DNA of 43,253 bases from a bacterium (GTDB lineage Bacteria; Patescibacteriota; Saccharimonadia; Saccharimonadales; Saccharimonadaceae). The first letter of the stretch is position 1; the number at the start of each line of letters is the position of its first letter. The translations under genes and the position numbers were made by a program. Below, in pieces: positions 22,472 to 31,383 of this stretch. The notes below the pieces were generated by a model. That model had not been told where the DNA came from and did not search any database. It saw only the letters and a list, made by a program, of their open reading frames with translations. The stretch spans positions 1 to 43,253 of the forward strand of contig JAUIGB010000007.1 in assembly GCA_030429975.1 (NCBI GenBank), in the 5' to 3' direction.

Positions 22472-25338
22472 TGAAATTTAAATCAGGAACCAGGCGACGC
22501 GCCGCCGAATACGAAAAAGACATCGCCCAGCAATGGAAGCGTAATAAAACCTTTGAAAAATCGGTTGAGCAAAGACCTGCCGATAATAGCTACGTATTTT
22601 ATGATGGCCCACCTTTTTTGACCGGAACTCCGCACCACGGTCATCTTCTAATATCCACAGTTAAAGATTCCGTTGCACGGTTTCAGACCATGTTGGGACA
22701 TCGCGTCGAGCGTCGATGGGGATGGGATTGTCATGGGCTACCCGCTGAGTTGTTTGTAGAGAAAAAATTAGGGATAGAGAGCAAGAAGGAAATTGGAGTC
22801 AAGATTAGCGTCGCGGACTACGTCAAAGAGTGCCGTGCCGCTATGGTAAAAACTGGTACTGAATGGGAAGACACCATTGAGCGCCTAGGTCGTTGGGTGG
22901 AATTTCAGGGTGCATACAAAACCATGGATCCTGAATACATGGAAAGCGTCTGGTGGGCGTTCAAAAAATTATACGAAGACGGCAAAATCTACGAGGGCGA
23001 AAAGATTCTAGTCTACTGCACCAAAGACGCTACTCCTATTAGCAAGTCAGAGGTGGCCATGGAAAACAGTTATCAAATAGATACCGATCCAAGTGTATTC
23101 GTATATTTTCAATTAGAAGATTCAGATGAATATGTGCTGGCCTGGACGACTACACCGTGGACATTGCCCGCAAACGTTGCGCTGGCTGTAAATCCAAGCC
23201 TAGATTACGCGCTCGTCGAGTACGATGGCAAGAAGGTCTATGTGGCAGAGGACGCCATAGAAAAAGTGTTTACAGACAAAAAGCATCAGCCTCTAGATTA
23301 CAAAAAGCTAAACACACTAAGTGGTAGTACGCTTGTAGGGCGCAAGTACCATCCACTATTTGAAAATCACGGACCTCAGGCTCATCGCGTTTTGGCGGCG
23401 GAATTCGTCACGGCCGATAGCGGTACGGGCATAGTGCATCAAGCACCTGCCTATGGCGAAGAAGACTATGAACTTTGTAAACGAGAAGACGTGCCTATCG
23501 TTTCACTAGTAGATGAAAACGGAATATATACCCAGGGTCCGTGGCAGGGAAGTAATATTTGGGACGTGAACAAGGAAATTGCCAAGACACTAGTGCATGA
23601 CGGCCGGGCGTTGAAAATGGAATATATTCGTCACGAATATCCGCACTGTCATCGTTGTGGTAGCAAACTAATGTACAGGGCCCATCCAAGCTGGTTTATG
23701 GATATCGAGGGACAACGACAGCAGATGCTAGATGCCGTCGAAAAAACCAATTGGGTACCACAGGCGCTTCGCGATGGTCGTTTTCGCCACACAATAGAAT
23801 CGGCACCAGATTGGAACCTATCACGTGATCGATATTGGGCAACACCTATACCGGTATGGCGTGGAGTTCGTAATGACGGGACTCAAGTCGTCAAGGTAAT
23901 TGGTTCGTATGATGAATTTGCCGATCTAACTGGCAAAAAACTGGATGACTATCATCTGCCAAACGTCATGGACGTCGAGTTCGAGTACGATGGCGTGATT
24001 TTGCGACACATTGGTAAGGTTCTGGATTGTTGGTTTGAAAGTGGCAGTATGCCATTTGCGCAGTTCCACTATCCATTTAGCAAAGACAATGAATTTGATC
24101 CGGAAAATCCCGCGGCTGACTTTATTGTTGAAGCTATAGATCAAACGCGTGGCTGGTTCTACTCGATGACCGCCGTAAACGTTGGACTTTTTGGCAAGGC
24201 GCCTTTCAAAAACCTTATCTGTACAGGTTTCATAAATGCGGCTGACGGCAAGAAAATGAGTAAAAAGCTCAAAAACTACACCGATCCAATGGAACTGATG
24301 AACCAATACTCGTCCGATTCATTCCGTCTATTATTGTTGTCGAACCCGGTAGTTGGGGGTGAGGACTTTAACCTAAAAGACAAAGACGTTGGTGACGTGG
24401 CGCGAAAACTAGGCATGATTTGGAATATGTACGACTTCTTTACTATGTACGCCGAAGTTGATGGTTGGGAATTTGATTCATCAAAGCCATTCACATTGAA
24501 TCCGGATGACCTAGAAAATCCGCTGGATAAATGGATTGTCAGTCGAGTACATCAGCTAGCCAGCGACGTTCACGAAGGCATGATGAAATATCAGCTGGAT
24601 AAGGCTGTAAAGCCAATATTCCCATTTATAGACGATGCGAGCAACTGGTTTGTGCGGCGCAGTAGGCGACGTTTTTGGAAGTCCGAGGATGACGGTGACA
24701 AGGCAGATGCATACCGTACTTTGCATTATACGTTGATGAAGCTTTCGGTAGTCCTGGCTCCGTTTACGCCGTTTTTGGCAGAGGAATTGTACCAAAAACT
24801 AGGTGGTGGCAACGAATCTGTACATTTGTTGGATTGGCCCAAGAATTACAGCGTTGACGAACAGGTGTTGTCCGACATGGCTACGGTTCGCGAGTATGTT
24901 AATCAATCGCTAAGTATACGTTCATCAGAGAGGGTCAAGATTCGGCAACCACTATCTAGTGTCACGGTTCCAACTCTAGGAGAGAGCGTTAATTTCGAAG
25001 ATATCTTGACCGAAGAGTTAAATGTTAAAAAGGTGCTTCAAGGTGATGAATTATCTTTGGATATGAAGATAACACCCGAGCTAAAGCGCGAAGGTCTCAT
25101 GCGCGAGGTTATTCGTCATGTGCAGACCGCCCGCAAAGACGCTGGTTTGAATGTTGACGATAGGATACGATTGCACCTTGGTTCTAGTGACGAACAATTA
25201 CAAAAGGCTATAGAGGAACACCAATCGACCATTTTATCTGAAACCCTAGCGACCGAACTAGTCAATCATACGTTCGATTACAAAACGACTGCGCAGGTAG
25301 AGGATGCCCATCTGTCGATTTCACTGGAGAAGGCATGA
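22471..25338 (+). CDS. ileS: Isoleucyl-tRNA synthetase, eukaryote-like (type 2)
   Basis: A 955-residue class I synthetase. The HIGH motif is in GPPFLTGTPHHGH (HHGH at 55-58) and KMSKS appears as KMSKK at 595-599. The CP1 editing domain is intact in length and has the AWTTTPWTLPAN motif. The GPPF-TG-PHxGH form is the eukaryote-like IleRS clade, which in the family is often less sensitive to mupirocin. The C-terminus lacks an obvious zinc-finger cysteine set. It overlaps the Nudix gene by ATGA. Confidence 0.96.
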   Translation: MKFKSGTRRRAAEYEKDIAQQWKRNKTFEKSVEQRPADNSYVFYDGPPFLTGTPHHGHLLISTVKDSVARFQTMLGHRVERRWGWDCHGLPAELFVEKKLGIESKKEIGVKISVADYVKECRAAMVKTGTEWEDTIERLGRWVEFQGAYKTMDPEYMESVWWAFKKLYEDGKIYEGEKILVYCTKDATPISKSEVAMENSYQIDTDPSVFVYFQLEDSDEYVLAWTTTPWTLPANVALAVNPSLDYALVEYDGKKVYVAEDAIEKVFTDKKHQPLDYKKLNTLSGSTLVGRKYHPLFENHGPQAHRVLAAEFVTADSGTGIVHQAPAYGEEDYELCKREDVPIVSLVDENGIYTQGPWQGSNIWDVNKEIAKTLVHDGRALKMEYIRHEYPHCHRCGSKLMYRAHPSWFMDIEGQRQQMLDAVEKTNWVPQALRDGRFRHTIESAPDWNLSRDRYWATPIPVWRGVRNDGTQVVKVIGSYDEFADLTGKKLDDYHLPNVMDVEFEYDGVILRHIGKVLDCWFESGSMPFAQFHYPFSKDNEFDPENPAADFIVEAIDQTRGWFYSMTAVNVGLFGKAPFKNLICTGFINAADGKKMSKKLKNYTDPMELMNQYSSDSFRLLLLSNPVVGGEDFNLKDKDVGDVARKLGMIWNMYDFFTMYAEVDGWEFDSSKPFTLNPDDLENPLDKWIVSRVHQLASDVHEGMMKYQLDKAVKPIFPFIDDASNWFVRRSRRRFWKSEDDGDKADAYRTLHYTLMKLSVVLAPFTPFLAEELYQKLGGGNESVHLLDWPKNYSVDEQVLSDMATVREYVNQSLSIRSSERVKIRQPLSSVTVPTLGESVNFEDILTEELNVKKVLQGDELSLDMKITPELKREGLMREVIRHVQTARKDAGLNVDDRIRLHLGSSDEQLQKAIEEHQSTILSETLATELVNHTFDYKTTAQVEDAHLSISLEKA

Positions 25339-25769
25339 AACATCCAGAGGCTGGAGTAGGCGTTATCGTCATGCGTGACGGTAAGTTTTTGGTACTACAG
25401 CGCCAGGGGAGTCATGGCGAGGGAACGTGGTCTGTCCCTGGAGGTTGGATGGAATTGGGCGAAAGTTTTGAACAAGCTTCCGTGCGTGAAATAGACGAAG
25501 AAACAGGTATGAAGATAAAAAATGTTCGTTTTGCGGGCGTGACCAACAATGTCATGCTGGACGAGAACGTACACAGTATTACTATATGGACTATGGCCGA
25601 CTGGGCTGGTGTCGAGCCGTCCATAACAGAGCCAGAGAAGTGCGCAGATCAGCGTTGGGTAGATTTCGACACGTTGCCCTCGCCACTGTTCAAGGCACCT
25701 GAAGAGCTACTAAAAAGTGAATTTTTGCCGGCAATCAAGGAACAACTTGCGAGCACAAAGAATAGTTAA
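25335..25769 (+). CDS. Nudix hydrolase
   Basis: A 144-residue protein with a complete Nudix box (GGWMELGESFEQASVREIDEETGM, shown here in parts: GGxxELGE then REIDEETGM). It hydrolyses a nucleoside diphosphate-linked compound; strand pattern and the G-VPGGW start resemble MutT/ADP-ribose-type enzymes, but the substrate cannot be told. It is coupled to ileS by ATGA and ends in a hairpin shared with the convergent gene. Confidence 0.88.
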   Translation: MKHPEAGVGVIVMRDGKFLVLQRQGSHGEGTWSVPGGWMELGESFEQASVREIDEETGMKIKNVRFAGVTNNVMLDENVHSITIWTMADWAGVEPSITEPEKCADQRWVDFDTLPSPLFKAPEELLKSEFLPAIKEQLASTKNS

Positions 25770-25780
25770 CACGTTAACTA
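25763..25780. terminator. Palindromic hairpin between convergent genes
   Basis: TAGTTAAC (25763-25770) and GTTAACTA (25773-25780) are perfect inverted repeats; the actual loop is at least CACG. It contains the Nudix stop codon (25767-25769) and ends one base before the convergent gene's stop. There is no T-tract, so termination strength is uncertain. Confidence 0.45.
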
Positions 25781-25781
25781 T

Positions 25782-26213
25782 CTAGATTACATCTGATATT
25801 TGAATCAAAAAGTATACGAAAGCGGATGCATACATGCCATCTAGTATCCAGCCATGTCGCCATTCGGCCCATTGTATCCAGTGCGCCCAGTCCAGAAACT
25901 TATCTAGCCATTTGGGTCCACGTTTCCAAAAAAGCCATAGAAAATCAGGTAAGAGTCCAAAAAACGCGCCAATTCCAACAATCAGCCACTGTTCGGGGAA
26001 TAATATGAAAATCAAAGCAACGGCGGCAATACTGATGACGGCATCCGCGCCGATTTGTATCTTTAAAAATCTAGAGTACGGGGGTTCTTCGCCGTATGCG
26101 TGGGGTAGGATATCCATAACGAAGTGCGATGCTGTAGCTATAAAGGGAACCAATGGCGCCGGTGCTATAGCTCCTACTATTGAACCCGCCAAGATATGGT
26201 TGAATGCCAACAT
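25782..26213 (-). CDS. Small membrane protein of the DUF457/YdjM type
   Basis: A 143-residue protein with three or four hydrophobic segments and the conserved polar pattern NHILAGSIVGA, SHFVMDILPH and GLLPDFLW seen in membrane-bound metal-dependent hydrolase-like proteins (PF04307). Those His/Asp residues may bind a metal at the membrane surface. Function is not established for the family. The -10 box TATTAT ends six bases before the ATG, so the mRNA should be leaderless. Confidence 0.7.
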   Translation of the reverse strand: MLAFNHILAGSIVGAIAPAPLVPFIATASHFVMDILPHAYGEEPPYSRFLKIQIGADAVISIAAVALIFILFPEQWLIVGIGAFFGLLPDFLWLFWKRGPKWLDKFLDWAHWIQWAEWRHGWILDGMYASAFVYFLIQISDVI

Positions 26214-26219
26214 ATGAAC

Positions 26220-26225
26220 ATAATA
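26220..26225 (-). promoter_or_regulatory. -10 box of the DUF457-type gene, leaderless
   Basis: TATTAT on the minus strand ends six bases before the ATG; TTTATT lies about 17 bases upstream as a weak -35. Confidence 0.5.
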
Positions 26226-26233
26226 TCAGTTAG

Positions 26234-26262
26234 TTGACTTTTAATAAAGCTTATGCTATGAT
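26234..26262 (+). promoter_or_regulatory. Promoter of the small ORF at 26288
   Basis: TTGACT (26234-26239) and TATGAT (26257-26262) with a 17-base spacer. The segment TATGCTATGATAA (26252-26264) also occurs in the KGG gene promoter at 2894-2906. Confidence 0.7.
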
Positions 26263-26287
26263 AATAGGGTAAAGAATAAATACAAAA

Positions 26288-26491
26288 ATGCGTATGTTTA
26301 ATCGAAAAGTCAGTTTCCAAAAGCACGATCCGCTAGACGACGGATTGAGTGATGCTATTGCGGCCGAAAAGAACGAAGAAGACGCGTTTACGCTAGTAGA
26401 TCCATCTGGCGAGGAATTATCCAAAAAGTGGGATTCAATCGTAAAAGATGCCAAAAAAGATCCAAACTGGTTTAGTTTTAGCAAAGATTAA
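26288..26491 (+). CDS. Small acidic hypothetical protein
   Basis: A 67-residue protein I do not recognise, mostly charged, with no cysteine or membrane segment; Trp residues sit in SKKWDSIV and DPNWFSF. It has a good promoter and lies 18 bases before the zincin gene, itself with a -10 box. ATG 26294 is an alternative start. Confidence 0.55.
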   Translation: MRMFNRKVSFQKHDPLDDGLSDAIAAEKNEEDAFTLVDPSGEELSKKWDSIVKDAKKDPNWFSFSKD

Positions 26492-26494
26492 TAC

Positions 26495-26500
26495 TATAAT
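26495..26500 (+). promoter_or_regulatory. -10 box of the zincin gene
   Basis: TATAAT ends nine bases before ATG 26510. The predicted leader is about two bases or none. It directly follows the stop codon of the previous gene. Confidence 0.5.
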
Positions 26501-26509
26501 AGGTATAGT

Positions 26510-26887
26510 ATGCAGAGCCTGACAGACAGAGAATTTGACGAATTAATTACACGAGCCATGGACGAATTGCCCCAGGAATATATAACTGGATTGGAAAACG
26601 TCGCTATCGTTATGGAAGACGAGCCGACACCGGAACAGCGCCAAAAGATGAAACTGCGTAACAATACGTTGTTGCTTGGATTATATGAGGGCGTGCCGCT
26701 AACTCACAGAGGTAATGGGCCTGTTGTAGGCATGCCAGATAAAATTACGCTGTTCAAACATCATATACTGGCCGCTGCACATGTCAAAGGTGACGTGTTC
26801 GAGGAGATAAAGCGTACTTTGTGGCACGAAATAGCGCATTACTATGGGTTGGATCACGACCGAATACACGAGCTAGAGAATAGCTAG
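26510..26887 (+). CDS. Metallopeptidase-family (zincin_1) protein
   Basis: A 125-residue protein with the zincin pattern TLWHEIAHYYGLDHDRIHELE: HEIAH gives two zinc His and the Glu base, and the later His in GLDH is the third ligand. This C-terminal placement and length match the minimal metallopeptidase family PF06262. No signal peptide, so probably cytoplasmic. Substrate unknown. Confidence 0.82.
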   Translation: MQSLTDREFDELITRAMDELPQEYITGLENVAIVMEDEPTPEQRQKMKLRNNTLLLGLYEGVPLTHRGNGPVVGMPDKITLFKHHILAAAHVKGDVFEEIKRTLWHEIAHYYGLDHDRIHELENS

Positions 26888-26930
26888 TTTTACATCTGTA
26901 TTTTTAGTACTTATAATATCATTTTTGCTA

Positions 26931-26959
26931 TTGTCAAACAGTGCTTAACGTGCTATAAT
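26931..26959 (+). promoter_or_regulatory. Promoter of the Ig-repeat surface protein gene
   Basis: TTGTCA (26931-26936) and TATAAT (26954-26959) with a 17-base spacer. The leader is about 60 bases long and carries a hairpin. Confidence 0.8.
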
Positions 26960-26987
26960 TAAGATTAGTTGAGAGTTAATTTAGATT

Positions 26988-27012
26988 AACCTGCTGGTGG
27001 CGAGCGGGTTTT
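26988..27012 (+). promoter_or_regulatory. Leader hairpin of the Ig-repeat surface protein gene
   Basis: AACCTGC (26988-26994) pairs with GCGGGTT (27004-27010), and TTTT runs 27009-27012. As in the KGG gene leader, a terminator-like hairpin sits just before the ribosome site (GGGAG, 27018-27022). Confidence 0.45.
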
Positions 27013-27027
27013 AATATGGGAGATTAC

Positions 27028-29553
27028 ATGGGAACTGCTACAAAGAAACTAAATAAACGAATCTTGAATATGGGATTTGCTTTCGTGCTTGCGCTGAGCA
27101 CGGTTACTACTAGCGCTTCTGCCTTTTTGGGCCAGACCGCTAGCGCTACTACTGCGCCACTAAGTGTAGAAACGCTTTGTGTTGACGAGAAGGTTCAAGT
27201 AAAAGTAACCGCTCGTCAGGCCGAGCTACCTGGTATACCAGCCAATGCGAACGCATGGAGCGCAGGTATATTGGGTGAGAATATAAATTATGTTTCTGAT
27301 TTTGGTAGCCAACGTAATACGCTCGATGAAGATGATGTAGATACCCACACGTTTGTAACCGGTCAAACGGCAGTTCCTGCAGGTAGTGTTTCTGCGCATG
27401 TTTTTGGCTGGTATAAGACTGGTCTAACATGGTTATTTACTGGTCAATCTTATGAAAACACACTAAACGCAAGTTATCTTGCGGTTAACTGTGATGCAAC
27501 AGCCCCTGTAGCAACAGTCTCGTACGCACCCGATTCACTAACTAATTCTTCTGTACTGGCAACTATTACCGCAGACGAGGAGATTCAGGACGTAACAGGC
27601 TGGACTCGCGTTGACGCAATAACACTAGAGAAGTCATTCACAGCTAATACTGATGAGCTTGTAACTGTAGCTGACCTTGCTGGAAATACGACAGACGTAA
27701 ATGTTCTTATTGACTGGATTGACACTGAAAAACCTACAATTCTAGCAACGCCAAACGCTCCAGCATACATTTCTGGAACACAGGAATTTGATATACATGT
27801 AACCGATAATTACCCACTAGACCCAACCAAGAATAAATACACCTGGGTTGAGGTTTATGGTGATCCAGACCAAACTAATAAAAAGGGCGCCAAGGTAGAT
27901 TTATCTGACGGTTCGGGAGTATTTACCCTTGATACAACATTGCTGCCTGATGGTGAGTACATCCTGCGCGTAGGTAGTGTCGTGGATGCTGCCGGTAACA
28001 CATCTGGTGACAAAACCTTCCGACACTTTACCGTTGATAATACTAATCCGCAGCTAAAGATATGGAGTCCGTCTGACGAAGACCTTATATCAGGCGTCTT
28101 TGATGTAACGGGCGAGGCAACTGATGCGACTTCAGGTGTCGCTGACGTGACTTATCGAGTTCGTGAGTATACAAATAACGGCTCACTGGGCGACGAGGTA
28201 ATCTCTTGGACTTCAGTACCATTTGATTCCGTAACTGGTGAGTGGAGCTTCCCGCTAGATCTAGACGACGGTAAATACAGGATAATAGTTCGTACGACTG
28301 ATAATGCCGACAATGGCCGAACAAAACGAGTTGACGTTACGGTCGATAGTTCTGCACCTATAGTAACAATCAGTAATCCAGTAGACGGTCAAACATACGC
28401 AAACGATGTAGATCTGGTTGCATCAATCGTTGACGATAATCTTAGCCATCGATACCTAACGATTAAGCGCAATGGTGCTGCATACAATATCCCAGGTGTT
28501 ACAAATACATCTATCTATAGTGATGAGTTCGTAAATGAGACCTTGGCGACTCTAACGCTTGAAGGTGATTACACTGTAAAGCTAGAGGCTCGAGATAAAG
28601 CAGGAAACAAGACGAGTGTGTCTGTTAAGACGGTATCCTTTACTATAGATAAATCCGCTCCAACTATCGATATTTCAAACTTAGTCGTATCTACCGATAA
28701 GCTTTTAAGCTTTGATTTGCTAGCGTCTGATCTGGGACCATCTGGCCTGGAAATAGTCGCGGCGAACATATATGACTCGACAAACACGACCAAGCTAATA
28801 GAGCTCGGTAGCGGTAGCCCTACAAGGTTGAACACTCCACATAGCGGTCTGCCATTTGGCACATCTGATTTTGGTACTACGATTGATAATGTAGACGTGA
28901 GTGGACTGGCTACGGGCACATACACTATTAGGGCGTTTGCACGTGATCATGCTAACAATGAACTACGATTCCACCTGGTGCAGTTTGACGTAGACAATAC
29001 AGCGCCTGACATCTCTGTAGTATCAGCAGATGAAAATAGCGCACAGGGGGTAACCGAGCCAGGTTTGACCGTAGAGGTATTTGTCGATGGCGTATCGTTT
29101 GGTACGACTGTTGCGGACGTGTCTGGTGACTGGGAGCTTGCATTCGGATCAGAGCTAGCCCCTGGATCATATGAGGTAACGGCTACTACCGAAGATACTG
29201 CTGGTAACGACGGTACATCCTCCGTATTTGATTTAGTAGTATTGGATTCCTCTAGTAATGACGGAAATCCGAACAACAACGATGGTGGCGATAACGCTAC
29301 TCCTGTAACTTTCCAGACTACAACACCCGATAATGAGGGCGACGAGGAAGAAGTTCTAGGCGCGCAGGATCAGAATGATGACAACGGTGCTGACAATACC
29401 GGAAACGGTGAAGAAGTGCTAGGTGATTCTGATAAAAAAGACGAAACATGGACAATCCTTGGACTTACTTGGTACTGGTGGCTACTTATCCTAGTGGCTC
29501 TGGGCGTAATCGGACGATGGGCATACGGACGATTCGGTTCTCGGAACCAATAG
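27028..29553 (+). CDS. Large secreted Ig-repeat surface protein with C-terminal anchor
   Basis: An 841-residue protein. A signal peptide (basic start, hydrophobic core FAFVLALSTVT, AxA-type sites near 33-41) is followed by a unique N-terminal region, then at least four bacterial Ig-like repeats, recognisable by DNTNP, DSSAP, DKSAP and DNTAP at their starts. An acidic Asn/Asp-rich linker contains EEVLGA and EEVLGD. A C-terminal hydrophobic segment with Trp residues (LTWYWWLLILVALGVIG) and a basic tail anchor it. Likely an adhesin or host-contact protein; the partner is unknown. ATG 27028 has GGGAG at good spacing; ATG 27016 lies before that ribosome site. Confidence 0.8.
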   Translation: MGTATKKLNKRILNMGFAFVLALSTVTTSASAFLGQTASATTAPLSVETLCVDEKVQVKVTARQAELPGIPANANAWSAGILGENINYVSDFGSQRNTLDEDDVDTHTFVTGQTAVPAGSVSAHVFGWYKTGLTWLFTGQSYENTLNASYLAVNCDATAPVATVSYAPDSLTNSSVLATITADEEIQDVTGWTRVDAITLEKSFTANTDELVTVADLAGNTTDVNVLIDWIDTEKPTILATPNAPAYISGTQEFDIHVTDNYPLDPTKNKYTWVEVYGDPDQTNKKGAKVDLSDGSGVFTLDTTLLPDGEYILRVGSVVDAAGNTSGDKTFRHFTVDNTNPQLKIWSPSDEDLISGVFDVTGEATDATSGVADVTYRVREYTNNGSLGDEVISWTSVPFDSVTGEWSFPLDLDDGKYRIIVRTTDNADNGRTKRVDVTVDSSAPIVTISNPVDGQTYANDVDLVASIVDDNLSHRYLTIKRNGAAYNIPGVTNTSIYSDEFVNETLATLTLEGDYTVKLEARDKAGNKTSVSVKTVSFTIDKSAPTIDISNLVVSTDKLLSFDLLASDLGPSGLEIVAANIYDSTNTTKLIELGSGSPTRLNTPHSGLPFGTSDFGTTIDNVDVSGLATGTYTIRAFARDHANNELRFHLVQFDVDNTAPDISVVSADENSAQGVTEPGLTVEVFVDGVSFGTTVADVSGDWELAFGSELAPGSYEVTATTEDTAGNDGTSSVFDLVVLDSSSNDGNPNNNDGGDNATPVTFQTTTPDNEGDEEEVLGAQDQNDDNGADNTGNGEEVLGDSDKKDETWTILGLTWYWWLLILVALGVIGRWAYGRFGSRNQ

Positions 29554-29567
29554 TCTATAGTCGTACG

Positions 29568-29601
29568 AAAAAGCGAGAGGCGTAATACCTCTCGCTTTTT
29601 T
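29568..29601 (+). terminator. Terminator of the Ig-repeat protein gene
   Basis: GCGAGAGG (29573-29580) and CCTCTCGC (29588-29595) around CGTAATA, preceded by five A and followed by six T. Confidence 0.9.
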
Positions 29602-29615
29602 AGTGGGTAATACGG

Positions 29616-29621
29616 TATAAT
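29616..29621 (+). promoter_or_regulatory. -10 box of the CAP-domain protein gene
   Basis: TATAAT lies 19 bases before ATG 29641. The matching -35 position falls in the preceding terminator and is not a good match. Confidence 0.45.
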
Positions 29622-29640
29622 AAGCGTTAGTAATAACACC

Positions 29641-30537
29641 ATGAAAACAAATACAAAACGCAAATCAAAAATGACCACACGCAGGCGTGTTCACCACCAT
29701 GTAAAAATGGCGGTTATTCCGCACAAAAAGAATCAGTTTCGACCACATATGGTTCGTTTGCATGGAATTGCCAGCGTACTAGTTATTGTAGTTTCGTTGG
29801 TGCTGGGCTCTAACTGGCTAACATCTGGATCTGTTCTGGGTAGCAAGGCAGATATCAGCGTGTCGGAGCTACTGGCCAGTACTAATGTAGAGCGCGTGAG
29901 CAATAACAAGAACAGGCTTCAATTGAGCGATAAGCTATCGCATGCTGCCTTTTTGAAAGCGGAGGATATGTTCGCTAGGCAATATTGGGCCCATGATGCG
30001 CCCGATGGGACCAAGCCGTGGAAGTGGCTTTCGGAGGTTGACTATAACTATGATTATGCAGGCGAGAATCTGGCGAAGAACTTTCAGTCTGCTAGGTCTG
30101 TCGTTGGTGCTTGGATGGCCTCTGGAAAACACAAGGATAATGTACTAGGTCCACAATATACGGAGGTTGGATTTGCCGTGGTAGACGGCGTGTTAAATGA
30201 AACGAATACTACTCTGATAGTTGCGCTATTCGGTCGTCCAACCGAGGCTATAGCTGGCGCGTCTACTGCGCCAGTAGAGAACGGGGCTCCGGTGGGAGGT
30301 TTGAGCGTGATGTCACAATTTGGGGTAGCGTTACAATCCGTAAACCCAGCAGTTTTGAGCTCTGTTGCTCTGTTGATGTCGGCGACGATAGTGGCATTAT
30401 TCGCGCATGGTCATCGTCGTCAGTTGCCTAGTGCTATACGGCAGACGTGGATGTATCACCATGGAATATTAAAAGCGGGAGGACTAATTGCCGTAATATT
30501 CGTATTAGTGGCATTGTACTCTGGCGGACAAATCTAA
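29641..30537 (+). CDS. CAP (SCP/PR-1) domain membrane protein
   Basis: A 298-residue protein: a very basic cytoplasmic N-terminus (about 1-42, rich in Lys, Arg, His), a membrane helix (about 43-60), the motif SVLGS, an extracellular CAP domain (about 75-200) and two more membrane helices near the C-terminus. CAP signatures include HDAPDG, AGENLAKNF, WMASGKHKDNVL and YTEVGFAVV. In bacteria CAP proteins are secreted and of mostly unknown activity; some bind lipids or cell wall. Two C-terminal helices are unusual. Its neighbour is the large surface protein, so both may act at the cell surface. Confidence 0.82.
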   Translation: MKTNTKRKSKMTTRRRVHHHVKMAVIPHKKNQFRPHMVRLHGIASVLVIVVSLVLGSNWLTSGSVLGSKADISVSELLASTNVERVSNNKNRLQLSDKLSHAAFLKAEDMFARQYWAHDAPDGTKPWKWLSEVDYNYDYAGENLAKNFQSARSVVGAWMASGKHKDNVLGPQYTEVGFAVVDGVLNETNTTLIVALFGRPTEAIAGASTAPVENGAPVGGLSVMSQFGVALQSVNPAVLSSVALLMSATIVALFAHGHRRQLPSAIRQTWMYHHGILKAGGLIAVIFVLVALYSGGQI

Positions 30538-30543
30538 TATACT
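30538..30543 (+). promoter_or_regulatory. -10 box of galU, leaderless
   Basis: TATACT ends eight bases before the galU ATG and overlaps the TAA of the CAP gene (30535-30537) by adjacency. No Shine-Dalgarno is present. Confidence 0.5.
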
Positions 30544-30551
30544 AATACATT

Positions 30552-31379
30552 ATGGCTACTGTAACAAAAGCAATTATACCCGTCGCCGGCTGGGGAACAC
30601 GGCGTCTACCTATCACAAAAGCTATCGAAAAATGCATGTTGCCCGTAGGTAATCGTCCTATTGTCGATTATGTAGTCCGCGATTGCATAAAGGCTGGAAT
30701 AAACGACATTATCTTTGTCGTGAATAAAGGAAGTACTCAACTACAGCAATACTATACAGACAATCAGGCTTTGAACGACTACCTGATAGAGGTTCAAAAG
30801 CAAGACATGTTAGATTTGGCGCATCCACCCCGAAACGTCGCGTTTCACTTCGTTGAGCAGAACTCAAATGGTAAATATGGTACCACTATTCCAGTAGCTC
30901 TAGTCGTGCCGCATATTAAAAAAGGCGAATCGGTATTGGTAGCAATGGGTGATGATTTCGTATATAACGCCGACGGGTCGTCGGATTTAGCCAATCTGGT
31001 GCATGCGGTGCCAGAAGGTGGATGTGGTATGTTGTCATCTACGGTACCACAGGATCAGGTGAGCAGGTACGGAGTTATAGATTTTGACGAAGAGACTGGT
31101 GGATTCCTAAGAATAGTTGAAAAACCATCGGTGGAACAAGCACCTAGCAATCAGATAAATATCAGCAAGTATGTTTTTAATTATGATATGTTGGTTCGGA
31201 TCGCGAATCATGCACAGCTGGAGATATCGGGCGAATATCTGATAACAGACCCCATCAGTCAGGCCGTTCTGGACAATGTGGTCGTTACCGTAGTCCCGTC
31301 AAAAGGCGAGTTTTTGGATTGTGGCAACGTACATGGATGGCTACACGCCAACAACTTGATTGTAGAGCACCAGCGTTAG
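30552..31379 (+). CDS. galU: UTP-glucose-1-phosphate uridylyltransferase
   Basis: A 275-residue enzyme making UDP-glucose from UTP and glucose-1-phosphate for cell-surface glycans. The nucleotide-binding start is IIPVAGWGTRRLPITKAIEK (G-x-GTR), with VDYVVRDCIKAGI, the active-site MGDDF and IVEKPS motifs. Length is slightly below the usual ~290. It ends four bases before the convergent ThrE-type gene. Confidence 0.93.
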   Translation: MATVTKAIIPVAGWGTRRLPITKAIEKCMLPVGNRPIVDYVVRDCIKAGINDIIFVVNKGSTQLQQYYTDNQALNDYLIEVQKQDMLDLAHPPRNVAFHFVEQNSNGKYGTTIPVALVVPHIKKGESVLVAMGDDFVYNADGSSDLANLVHAVPEGGCGMLSSTVPQDQVSRYGVIDFDEETGGFLRIVEKPSVEQAPSNQINISKYVFNYDMLVRIANHAQLEISGEYLITDPISQAVLDNVVVTVVPSKGEFLDCGNVHGWLHANNLIVEHQR

Positions 31380-31383
31380 GTTC

